Shown here piece after piece: positions 1 through 5,135 of a DNA stretch of 5,141 nucleotides. Below the pieces are notes generated by a model. That model saw nothing but the letters and a program-made list of their open reading frames with translations. It was not told where the DNA came from and made no database searches. The position numbers and the translations under genes were made by a program. This DNA comes from Deltaproteobacteria bacterium (lineage in GTDB: Bacteria; SAR324; JACQKK01): assembly GCA_029858165.1 (NCBI GenBank), contig JAOUFO010000155.1:1-5141 (forward strand), given 5' to 3'. Every line of letters begins with the position of its first letter. The stretch's first letter is position 1.

Positions 1-95
1 CCAGCACAGCCCTGCGTTGTGTCCCCTGTCGGCTCCAAACGCCGCAGGCTGGCTGGTGCCTTTCTTTGGGGGCCGCAGGCCTCCAATCAGTTCAA

Positions 96-160
96 CCCCC
101 TTCCTTTTGGGAAGGGGGCAGGGGGATGGGAAAAAACCAGTTGTGCAGAGGTCTCATCCC
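96..160 (+). repeat. Dispersed palindromic repeat, copy 1 (with hairpin head)
   Basis: The left part is a perfect 9-bp hairpin: CCCCCTTCC (96-104), loop TTTTG (105-109), GGAAGGGGG (110-118). The right part (121-157) aligns without gaps to the reverse complement of 3733-3769 at 29 of 37 positions by hand count. Its end, CAGTTGTGCAGAGGTCTC (138-155), matches 1309-1326 at 17 of 18. A G-rich palindrome of this kind between genes resembles the small non-autonomous REP- or MITE-like repeats common in proteobacteria. The family is not identified and the element ends are uncertain. Confidence 0.6.
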
Positions 161-185
161 TTGGGTTCCCAACCCATTGCCTTCA

Positions 186-201
186 TGGCAAAAACTTGCC
201 A
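186..201. repeat. Perfect inverted repeat upstream of egtD (operator-like)
   Basis: TGGCAA (186-191) and TTGCCA (196-201) form a perfect 6-bp inverted repeat around AAAC. It ends 50 bases before the egtD start codon and its right arm is also the best -35-like hexamer in the region. It could be a regulator site or a small RNA hairpin. No regulator can be named from the sequence. Confidence 0.35.
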
Positions 202-240
202 GTGTAGATAGACAACCCCTTAAACCGTGTGATGTTGCCC

Positions 241-244
241 AGGA
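241..244 (+). promoter_or_regulatory. Ribosome binding site of egtD
   Basis: AGGA sits 7 bases before the ATG at 252. It is short, but it is the best-placed purine-rich site. Together with the start of family-like sequence it favours 252 over the in-frame ATGs at 66 and 126, which lie in or beside the repeat. Confidence 0.5.
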
Positions 245-251
245 TAACGGC

Positions 252-1262
252 ATGGCCAAAACCCAACTTGTGGAAAATCAGGTTCACGCCCGGCTGGTGC
301 TGCACCGGCAGGAGGATACAGACCAGCACCTGGATTTTTTGCGGGACGTGTTGGAAGGACTCTCCCGCAAGCCCAAAGCCATTCCCCCCAAATTTTTCTA
401 TGACCAGCCGGGTTCTCTGTTATTTGAGCGGATCACCCGCCTGAAAGAGTATTACATCAGCCGCACCGAGGGGGCCATCTTAAAGACCCATGTGCGGGAC
501 ATTTTGGCCATGTGCCCCGGTGAGGTGACTCTGGTGGAATTCGGCAGCGGCTCTTCGGCCAAGACCCGGATGATTCTGGACCACCTGACCGACAGGCAGC
601 CTGCCCTGGAATACATTCCCATAGATATCTCCCCCACGGTGATCCACGAAAACAGCCACCGGCTGTTGGAGGATTACCCCAACCTGCACATTTACGGCCT
701 GGTATGCGATTACCATCACGCCATGGAGGCTTTGAAGCGCAAGCCAGCCCCATCCCGGTTGTTTATATTTCTGGGCTCCTCCATCGGAAACTTTTTGACC
801 GATGAGGCCATCGCCTTTTTAAGGATGGTGCGGGAGGCCATGGGGGTCAACGACCGTTTGCTGCTGGGAACCGATATGGTCAAGGACCCCGCTGTGCTGG
901 AGCAGGCCTACAACGACAAATCCGGGGTGACAGGGGCCTTCAACCTCAACCTGCTGGAACGCATCAACCGGGAGCTTGGCGGGGGGTTTGACCTCAACCG
1001 GTTTTCCCACAGGGCGGTGTACAACACCGAACAGAACCGCATTGAAATGTATCTTGTTTCCTCCATGGCCCAGATCGTTCCGGTGGATTCCCTGGGGCGG
1101 GCCTTCCGGTTTTCCACCGGAGAAATGCTGCACACCGAAAATTCTCACAAATACACCACCGATTCCCTGGGGTGGCTGGTGGCGGAATCCGGCCTGCGGA
1201 CCGTTCAGGGTTGGCAGGACCCCAAGGGGTATTTTTCCCTGACGCTGCTGGCCCCGGCTTGA
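252..1262 (+). CDS. egtD: L-histidine N(alpha)-methyltransferase EgtD
   Basis: A cytosolic SAM-dependent enzyme that methylates the alpha-amino group of histidine three times to give hercynine, the first step of ergothioneine synthesis. From ATG 252 the product is 336 residues, close to the roughly 320 of mycobacterial EgtD. In order: PPKFFYDQPGS (45-55) and EYYISRTE (66-73) of the histidine-binding domain; the SAM-binding EFGSGSSAKT (96-105) and IDIS (124-127); FLGSSIGNF (173-181); DMVKD (208-212); AYND (219-222); FNLNLL (230-235); IEMYL (264-268); and TENSHKY (295-301). Asn180, Tyr220, Met266, Glu296 and Ser298 sit where characterised EgtD places its substrate residues (N166, Y206, M252, E282, S284 by recall), so histidine is the likely substrate. 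The usual partner, the sulfoxide synthase EgtB, is not in this window. The gene stands alone, with a repeat-rich leader upstream and a convergent gene 66 bases downstream. The in-frame extension back to 66 is rejected because it translates repeat sequence. Confidence 0.93.
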   Translation: MAKTQLVENQVHARLVLHRQEDTDQHLDFLRDVLEGLSRKPKAIPPKFFYDQPGSLLFERITRLKEYYISRTEGAILKTHVRDILAMCPGEVTLVEFGSGSSAKTRMILDHLTDRQPALEYIPIDISPTVIHENSHRLLEDYPNLHIYGLVCDYHHAMEALKRKPAPSRLFIFLGSSIGNFLTDEAIAFLRMVREAMGVNDRLLLGTDMVKDPAVLEQAYNDKSGVTGAFNLNLLERINRELGGGFDLNRFSHRAVYNTEQNRIEMYLVSSMAQIVPVDSLGRAFRFSTGEMLHTENSHKYTTDSLGWLVAESGLRTVQGWQDPKGYFSLTLLAPA

Positions 1263-1308
1263 CCGGACCCCCAAACCCCCGCTTTTTTTTCAAAACGGGA
1301 GCTTTCGG

Positions 1309-1326
1309 CAGTTATGCAGAGGTCTC
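1309..1326 (+). repeat. Dispersed repeat, copy 2 (tail only)
   Basis: CAGTTATGCAGAGGTCTC matches 138-155 at 17 of 18 positions. It lies in the convergent gap, two bases beyond the stop of the reductase gene. The hairpin head of copy 1 is not recognisable here, so this looks like a decayed or partial copy. The gap also holds a run of eight T (1283-1290) without a good hairpin in front of it. Confidence 0.5.
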
Positions 1327-1328
1327 GG

Positions 1329-2741
1329 TTATTCCCCCCGGTTTTTTTTGTTTTGCAGGAGAACCGCGGCCTTGCCCGCGGTTTTGATGCCGGTGTTGTA
1401 GACCACCGAAAATGGCGGGGCGTAGCCGGTATCGGTATTGTACAGGGTTTTCACATCCAGCCCCTGCCCGATGGCCAGGGCGAAAAAATCAATCCGTTTG
1501 GCCTCTGATTTTTCTCCCAGCATTTGGGCACCCACCAGTCGGCCGTCTTTCAGGATGGACAGCACCACATCGGTTTTGGCCGAATCATCCAGGTATTCGG
1601 GCAGGGCTTTGGCGGTATCCACCACATGGGTCACGGTTGCGCCATGCAGTTTGTCCCCGGTGAAGCCGGTCCGGGCATAGGCCTGGTCAAACCATTGGAC
1701 CATGGCGGTGCCCAGAACGGGGGGCATGGCTTCCAGTTCCACCGGTTCAGACTTTCCGTCCTTCCGGGCGTTCGCCAGCCGGGCGATATTTTCGCCCGCC
1801 ACCCGGCCGGACCGGTTGGCGGGCAACGCCAGGGGCATCATCACCGCCTCTCCGGTCACTCCGTGGGTGTATTGGCTGGCATCCCCTCCGGCAAAAACCC
1901 CCTCCACATTGGTGCGCCTGAAGGGGTCCACCTCCACCGCCCCGCCGCTGCCCAGCCGCACCCCGGACCCTTCCAGCCAGCCGGTTTCCGGTCTTACCCC
2001 CACTCCCTGCACCACCATGTCGGTTTCCAGGGTTTCCTCCCCGTAAAAGGTCAGATGAATCCGGTCTTTCTTTTTTTCCACCTTTTGTATGGTTCGTTCC
2101 AGCAGCACCCGGACCCCTTTTTGCTCCAGCAGGGTCTTCATTTTTTTTACCAAAACCGGGTGGGTGGCCGGTCCCAGCACAAACGGGATGATATCCACCA
2201 TGGTCACCTGTTTGCCCATCCGCACCAGGGCCTCCGCCAGTTCCACCGAGATAAACCCGGCCCCCACCAGCACCACGGACCGGCTGTCGGCCGCCCCGGC
2301 CTGGATGGCCAGAATATCCCCGATGGAGCGCAGGGTGTACACCCCTTCCGCAGGCCCCAGCCGGTCAAACACCGGCAGGCTTACCGGGCGGGTGCCGGTG
2401 GCGATCAGCAGGTAATCCCAATCCAGGACAACCGCTCCCTGAGGCCCCTGGCAGCACACCTGTTTTTTTTCACCGTCCAGAGATACCGCCCGGGTGTTCA
2501 AGTGGAGTGTAAGGCCGGGCAGACGGGAGAATTCCGCCGGGTCCGCGTGGAGCAAAGAGACATCCGTCACCCGCCCGGCCAAAAAATAAGGCATTCCGCA
2601 GGCGGCGTAGCTTACAATCCCCCCGGCCTCCACCACATCCACTTCCAGGGTGCCGGGGGCACTGCGCAAAGCCTGCACGGCGGCAGACATCCCCGCGGCG
2701 TCTCCTCCCACCACAACCAGTTTTTTGATGCTGGAATTCAT
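1329..2741 (-). CDS. CoA-disulfide reductase / NADH oxidase-type FAD-NAD(P) oxidoreductase
   Basis: A cytosolic flavoprotein of the single-cysteine disulfide reductase group, which includes CoA-disulfide reductase, NADH oxidase and NADH peroxidase. It probably uses NAD(P)H to reduce CoA disulfide or a similar thiol or persulfide; O2 or peroxide reduction is the main alternative. From ATG 2741 it has 470 residues. Visible in order: N-terminal FAD loop VVVGGDAAGMSAA (9-21); redox motif SYAACGMPY (44-52) with Cys48 as the single active cysteine; ATGTRP (114-119); NAD(P)-binding VGAGFISVELAE (159-170); second FAD motif GVFAGGDA (281-288); and a C-terminal dimerisation domain with TDTGYAPPFS (436-445), whose Tyr440 matches a tyrosine important in CoA-disulfide reductases. 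No rhodanese domain follows, so it is not a full-length persulfide reductase fusion. The start at 2741 has AAGG 6 bases upstream; a TTG at 2747 would lie against that site. It is downstream of panB on the same strand but separated by two hairpins. Confidence 0.85.
   Translation of the reverse strand: MNSSIKKLVVVGGDAAGMSAAVQALRSAPGTLEVDVVEAGGIVSYAACGMPYFLAGRVTDVSLLHADPAEFSRLPGLTLHLNTRAVSLDGEKKQVCCQGPQGAVVLDWDYLLIATGTRPVSLPVFDRLGPAEGVYTLRSIGDILAIQAGAADSRSVVLVGAGFISVELAEALVRMGKQVTMVDIIPFVLGPATHPVLVKKMKTLLEQKGVRVLLERTIQKVEKKKDRIHLTFYGEETLETDMVVQGVGVRPETGWLEGSGVRLGSGGAVEVDPFRRTNVEGVFAGGDASQYTHGVTGEAVMMPLALPANRSGRVAGENIARLANARKDGKSEPVELEAMPPVLGTAMVQWFDQAYARTGFTGDKLHGATVTHVVDTAKALPEYLDDSAKTDVVLSILKDGRLVGAQMLGEKSEAKRIDFFALAIGQGLDVKTLYNTDTGYAPPFSVVYNTGIKTAGKAAVLLQNKKNRGE
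1362..1385 (+). terminator. Possible egtD terminator inside the convergent gene end
   Basis: AACCGCGG (1362-1369) and CCGCGGTT (1376-1383) form a perfect 8-bp GC-rich stem with a 6-base loop. Two more T follow, so the T-tract is only TTTT (1382-1385), partly within the stem. On the + strand it lies 100 bases beyond the egtD stop and could end that transcript. On the - strand it is simply coding sequence for residues near the reductase C-terminus with no T-tract. The short T-tract and the coding overlap keep this weak. Confidence 0.3.
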
Positions 2742-2747
2742 AACCAA

Positions 2748-2751
2748 CCTT
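2748..2751 (-). promoter_or_regulatory. Ribosome binding site of the reductase gene
   Basis: AAGG on the minus strand, 6 bases before the ATG at 2741, decides that start over the TTG at 2747. It begins one base after the T-tract of the hairpin at 2753-2788, so termination or folding there would directly affect this gene. Confidence 0.6.
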
Positions 2752-2752
2752 G

Positions 2753-2788
2753 AAAAATCGGGTTTGGGGAGGGTGTCCCCCCAAACCC
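2753..2788 (-). terminator. GC-rich hairpin plus T-tract: terminator or attenuator before the reductase gene
   Basis: GGGTTTGGGG (2760-2769) and CCCCAAACCC (2779-2788) form a perfect 10-bp stem with a 9-base loop. Read on the minus strand, the stem is followed by GA and five T (complement of 2753-2757), the form of an intrinsic terminator. It lies directly in front of the reductase ribosome binding site. It may be a second panB terminator, or a partial terminator or attenuator in the reductase leader. Confidence 0.6.
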
Positions 2789-2801
2789 ATGTTTGGCCGG
2801 G

Positions 2802-2837
2802 AAAAAAAAAGGGTAAACGTCAAATGACCAGGTTTAC
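2802..2837 (-). terminator. Intrinsic terminator of panB
   Basis: On the minus strand, starting 8 bases after the panB stop, GTAAAC and GTTTAC (2832-2837 and 2813-2818 on +) pair around an inner GTCA/TGAC stem (2819-2822 with 2825-2828), leaving a 3-base bulge and a 2-base loop. After CC comes an unbroken run of nine T (complement of 2802-2810). That is a good rho-independent terminator. Six T also follow on the + strand (2838-2843), so the structure could work both ways, but no + gene needs it. Confidence 0.7.
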
Positions 2838-2845
2838 TTTTTTGG

Positions 2846-3622
2846 TCAGGGGGAAAACAGCTTTCCCCCCCGCACATCAGCGGCGTAGCGTTGGGCCGCC
2901 TCCTGAATCTCCCGCCCCCCCTCCATGTACCGCACCGCATGGCGGGGCTGAAAATCGGGAATCAACCCGAACACATCATGAAACACCTGAATCTGGCCAT
3001 CGCAGCGGGGGCCTGCCCCGATCCCGATGGTGGGGATGGTCAGGGATGCGCTCACCCGTCCGGCCAGATCATGGGGAATGTTTTCCAGGAGCAGCATGGA
3101 GGCCCCGGCATCCGCCAGCACCTGGGCCTCTTTCAGCAGCAAATCGGCGGAAAGTTCATCCTTGGCCTGCTTGCCATAACCCCCCAGGGCGTTTATATGC
3201 TGGGGGGTCAACCCCAGGTGGCCCATCACCGGGATGCCGAATCCCGCCAAGGCCCGCACCTGGGCCGCCACCGGGGTGCCCCCTTCCAGTTTTACCATTT
3301 GGGCGCCCCCCTCCTTCAGCAGGCGGCCCGCGCCGCGCACCGCGTCTTCCACCGAAGGCTGATAGCTGAGAAACGGCATATCGGCCACCAGAAACGATTT
3401 TCGGCTGCCACGGGCCACCAGCCGGGTGTGGTACACCATTTCATCCAAAGTGACCGGCAGGGTGGAATCATTTCCCTGGATCACCATGGAAAGGGAATCC
3501 CCCACCAGCAGCATATCCACCCGGCCATCCAAAAGCGCGGCCTGGGTGGCATCATAGGCGGTCAAGGCGCTGATGGGGGTTTTGCCTTTCATTTCCCGCA
3601 GGGCGTTTAGGCTGGTTCGCAT
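2846..3622 (-). CDS. panB: 3-methyl-2-oxobutanoate hydroxymethyltransferase (ketopantoate hydroxymethyltransferase)
   Basis: PanB transfers a hydroxymethyl group from 5,10-methylenetetrahydrofolate to 2-oxoisovalerate, giving ketopantoate, the first committed step toward pantothenate and CoA, in the cytosol. The product has 258 residues (E. coli PanB 264) and is a complete TIM-barrel enzyme. Signatures in order: ISALTAYDA (17-25); LLVGDSLSMV (38-47) with metal ligand Asp42; LVADMPF (78-84) with Asp81; VKLEGG (110-115) with Lys111 and Glu113; VMGHLGLTPQ (132-141) with His135; LLLENIP (177-183), whose Glu180 matches the catalytic glutamate; and IPTIGIGAGPRCDGQ (196-210). All key residues are present, so it should be active. 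The ATG at 3622 is set by an in-frame stop 6 bases upstream (TAA within GGGATAAAAC); the ribosome site is a weak GGGA. panC, often adjacent in other genomes, is absent. The next gene on this strand is a likely CoA-disulfide reductase. Confidence 0.96.
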   Translation of the reverse strand: MRTSLNALREMKGKTPISALTAYDATQAALLDGRVDMLLVGDSLSMVIQGNDSTLPVTLDEMVYHTRLVARGSRKSFLVADMPFLSYQPSVEDAVRGAGRLLKEGGAQMVKLEGGTPVAAQVRALAGFGIPVMGHLGLTPQHINALGGYGKQAKDELSADLLLKEAQVLADAGASMLLLENIPHDLAGRVSASLTIPTIGIGAGPRCDGQIQVFHDVFGLIPDFQPRHAVRYMEGGREIQEAAQRYAADVRGGKLFSP

Positions 3623-3623
3623 G

Positions 3624-3638
3624 TTTTATCCCATAAAA
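3624..3638 (-). repeat. Small palindrome over the panB ribosome binding site
   Basis: TTTTAT and ATAAAA form a perfect 6-bp inverted repeat around three bases. On the panB strand the loop is the GGG of the presumed ribosome binding site, one base from the start codon. It could mask or present the site, but an AT-only stem is weak. The 12-mer GTTTTATCCCAT covering part of it (3623-3634) recurs exactly at 3753-3764. Confidence 0.35.
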
Positions 3639-3658
3639 TTGAAAGGACCGGTTATTCC

Positions 3659-3706
3659 CCCGGAAGGGGTTTATAAGGTATAAACAACACAATACCTTTT
3701 TCCGGG
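3659..3706. repeat. Nested inverted repeat in the panB upstream region
   Basis: An outer pair CCCGGAA (3659-3665) and TTCCGGG (3700-3706) encloses an inner pair AAGGTAT (3675-3681) and ATACCTT (3692-3698) around a 10-base loop. Both pairs are perfect 7-mers. The element lies 36-84 bases before the panB start and overlaps the AT-rich stretch where a panB promoter -10 (TATAAA on the minus strand) might sit. It could be an operator pair or a folded leader. Confidence 0.45.
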
Positions 3707-3732
3707 CGGATGTGGGACCCCTTTTTTTAACG

Positions 3733-3762
3733 TTGACACCTCAGCCCAACCCGTTTTATCCC
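3733..3762 (+). promoter_or_regulatory. Candidate promoter of the aminotransferase gene
   Basis: TTGACA (3733-3738) is a perfect sigma-70 -35 hexamer. After 18 bases comes TATCCC (3757-3762), which matches only the first three bases of TATAAT. It lies 85 bases upstream of the start codon at 3847, in the right orientation. The whole candidate lies within the third copy of the dispersed repeat. Confidence 0.4.
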
Positions 3763-3769
3763 ATCCCCT
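3733..3769 (-). repeat. Dispersed palindromic repeat, copy 3 (reverse orientation)
   Basis: The reverse complement of this stretch aligns to 121-157 at 29 of 37 positions without gaps, including the shared core GGGGATGGGA and GAGGT. The adjacent CCCCTTTTGGGG (3765-3776) may be the decayed counterpart of the hairpin head of copy 1. It sits in the divergent gap between panB and the aminotransferase gene. Confidence 0.55.
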
Positions 3770-3835
3770 TTTGGGGGGAAAACCCATCTCAATCGTCCGG
3801 TTGGCCGCTGAACCCCGGGCCTGCCTCAGATTTCC

Positions 3836-3841
3836 AAGGAG
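3836..3841 (+). promoter_or_regulatory. Ribosome binding site of the aminotransferase gene
   Basis: AAGGAG, 5 bases before the ATG at 3847, is the strongest ribosome site in the window. It settles the start against the longer open frame from 3712, whose extra 45 residues come from repeat and promoter sequence. Confidence 0.8.
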
Positions 3842-3846
3842 AATCG

Positions 3847-5088
3847 ATGTCCCCCACCCCAAAAACAACCCGGGAACTGCTGGCCCATATGGAGCAATCG
3901 GTGATGTTTACCGCTGCCCGTCCCCCGGTGGTGATGGAACGGGGAGAGGGAAGCTACCTGTGGGATGTGGAAGGCGGGCGATACCTGGATTTTATCCAGG
4001 GGTGGGCCGTGAATTGTCTGGGCCATTCTCCTCCGGTGATCCAAAAAGCCCTGGCCCGGCAGGCGGCCGTTCTGGTAAACGCCAGCCCGGCCTACTACAA
4101 CCCCCAATGGATAGAATTCGCCGGTCTGCTGACGAAAACATCCGGGTTGGACAAAGTGTTTTTTGCCAACACCGGGGCGGAGGCCAACGAGGGGGCGCTG
4201 AAAATGGCCCGCAAGTACGGGATGCGCCATCTGAAAGGGGCTTACGGGGTGGTGACTGCCTGGAACAGTTTTCACGGGCGGACCCTGGCCATGATGAGCG
4301 CCACCGGCAAGGGGGTGTGGGAGGGGTTGTTTGAACCCAAGGTGCCGGGATTCACCCATGTGCCGTTCAACGATCTGGAGGCCATGCGGCTGGCCGTCAC
4401 CAACAAGGTGTGTGCCGTGATGGTGGAGCCGGTCCAGGGAGAAGGGGGGGTCTTCCCCGCCACGGTGGAATATCTGCGGGGTTTGCGAAAATTGTGCGAT
4501 GAAACCGGCGTGCTGCTGATTTTTGATGAGGTGCAAACCGCCATCGGAAGGCTGGGCCACCTGTACGGCTTTCAGCATTACGGGGTCCAACCGGATATCA
4601 TGACCCTGGGCAAAGGGCTGGGAGGAGGATTCCCGGTATCGGCGGTGGTGGCCCGTGAGAAAGCCTGTCTGTTTGACATCGGCGAGCAGGGGGGCACCTT
4701 TAACGCCCAACCCCTGGCCATGGCGGTGGGCAAGGCGGTGGTGGAAGAGGTGATCCACAAAAATCTTTGCGCCCACGCCGCCCGCATGGGGGGCCGCCTG
4801 ATGGACAAGCTCAAGGAAATGGGCCGGGAATTCGGGTTTGCCGACATCCGGGGGATGGGGCTGCTGGTGGGGGTGGACCTGCCCCAATCGGAGATTCCTC
4901 CAGGCCCGGCTCAGCCCTCAGCCCCCACCATCGGCCATCAGGTGGTTCAGGAATGTCTGAAGGCGGGATTGTTGATCAACTCCCCCCGCCCGGCCACCCT
5001 GCGGTTTATGCCGGCGCTGACGGTGACTGAAACGGAAATAGACGAAATGGTGGATATTCTGCGGGGGTGTCTGCAACGGGTGTTGTAA
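3847..5088 (+). CDS. argD: Class-III PLP aminotransferase, acetylornithine aminotransferase-like (ArgD family)
   Basis: A cytosolic pyridoxal-phosphate enzyme of fold type I, subgroup III. Its closest look-alikes are annotated acetylornithine transaminases, which exchange an amino group between N-acetylornithine and 2-oxoglutarate in arginine synthesis. The 413-residue product is near the usual 400. Seen in order: RGEGSYLWDVEGGRYLDF (32-49); GWAVNCLGHSPP (52-63); the PLP phosphate loop ANTGAEANEGALK (107-119); FHGRTLA (142-148); VEPVQGEGG (193-201); IFDEVQTAIGR (225-235) with Asp227 for the PLP ring nitrogen; LGKGLGGGFP (254-263) with the Schiff-base Lys256; GGTFNAQPLA (282-291) with Thr284 for the phosphate; and LRFMPAL (385-391) with Arg386 as likely carboxylate contact. 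NAQPL stands where ArgD proteins usually have a G-N-P-L type sequence, so the amino donor could differ (another omega-amino acid). No other arginine gene is in the window. The class is sure, the substrate less so. Confidence 0.8.
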   Translation: MSPTPKTTRELLAHMEQSVMFTAARPPVVMERGEGSYLWDVEGGRYLDFIQGWAVNCLGHSPPVIQKALARQAAVLVNASPAYYNPQWIEFAGLLTKTSGLDKVFFANTGAEANEGALKMARKYGMRHLKGAYGVVTAWNSFHGRTLAMMSATGKGVWEGLFEPKVPGFTHVPFNDLEAMRLAVTNKVCAVMVEPVQGEGGVFPATVEYLRGLRKLCDETGVLLIFDEVQTAIGRLGHLYGFQHYGVQPDIMTLGKGLGGGFPVSAVVAREKACLFDIGEQGGTFNAQPLAMAVGKAVVEEVIHKNLCAHAARMGGRLMDKLKEMGREFGFADIRGMGLLVGVDLPQSEIPPGPAQPSAPTIGHQVVQECLKAGLLINSPRPATLRFMPALTVTETEIDEMVDILRGCLQRVL

Positions 5089-5109
5089 TCCACGGGCCGG
5101 AGGGGAACT

Positions 5110-5135
5110 GGGGGGCTTGCGCCGCCGTTCTTTTT
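5110..5135 (+). terminator. Possible terminator of the aminotransferase gene
   Basis: About 20 bases after the stop, GGC (5114-5116) and GCC (5121-5123) pair around TTGC, and the stem continues past one G-G mismatch with GG/CC (5111-5112 with 5125-5126). It is followed by TTCTTTTT (5128-5135). The stem is short and imperfect, but its place and T-tract fit an intrinsic terminator. The window ends 6 bases later. Confidence 0.4.

Larger units (their letters stand above)
1..251. other. Non-coding region upstream of egtD, rich in palindromes
   Basis: No credible gene is seen here. The open frames that cross it run through repeat sequence, and their translations show no protein-like conservation. 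The stretch holds a 9-base direct repeat GCCGCAGGC (41-49 and 72-80), a strong hairpin (96-118), an inverted pair GGGATG/CATCCC (123-128 and 155-160), a small hairpin TGGGTT-ccc-AACCCA (162-176) and a perfect inverted repeat just before egtD (186-201). The egtD promoter presumably lies in the last 100 bases. The best -35-like hexamer is TTGCCA (196-201), with only a poor TTAAAC (220-225) as partner, so I do not call a promoter. Confidence 0.7.

Noticed and set aside
66..251. N-terminal extension of EgtD from the ATG at 66 or 126
   Set aside because: The extra residues come from the palindromic repeat and leader, have no family similarity, and would make the protein much longer than known EgtD. 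The ATG at 252 has a spaced AGGA.
1283..1290. Run of eight T after egtD as an intrinsic terminator
   Set aside because: There is no GC-rich hairpin directly before it; the only pairing nearby (CCCG with CGGG) spans the T-run itself.
1524..2753. Long + strand open frame (409 codons) opposite the reductase gene
   Set aside because: It is antisense to a clear flavoprotein gene, and its translation is rich in His, Gln, Gly and Pro, typical of the shadow frame of GC-rich coding sequence.
2891..3610. Open frame on the + strand opposite panB
   Set aside because: It is antisense to a fully conserved panB and has no protein-like features of its own.
3712..3846. Upstream extension of the aminotransferase from the ATG at 3712
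   Set aside because: It would run through the repeat and the candidate promoter. The ATG at 3847 has a strong AAGGAG and family sequence begins shortly after it.
3826..4887. Long - strand open frame (353 codons) opposite the aminotransferase gene
   Set aside because: It is a shadow frame of the aminotransferase gene with a His/Gly/Pro-rich composition and no recognisable domain.
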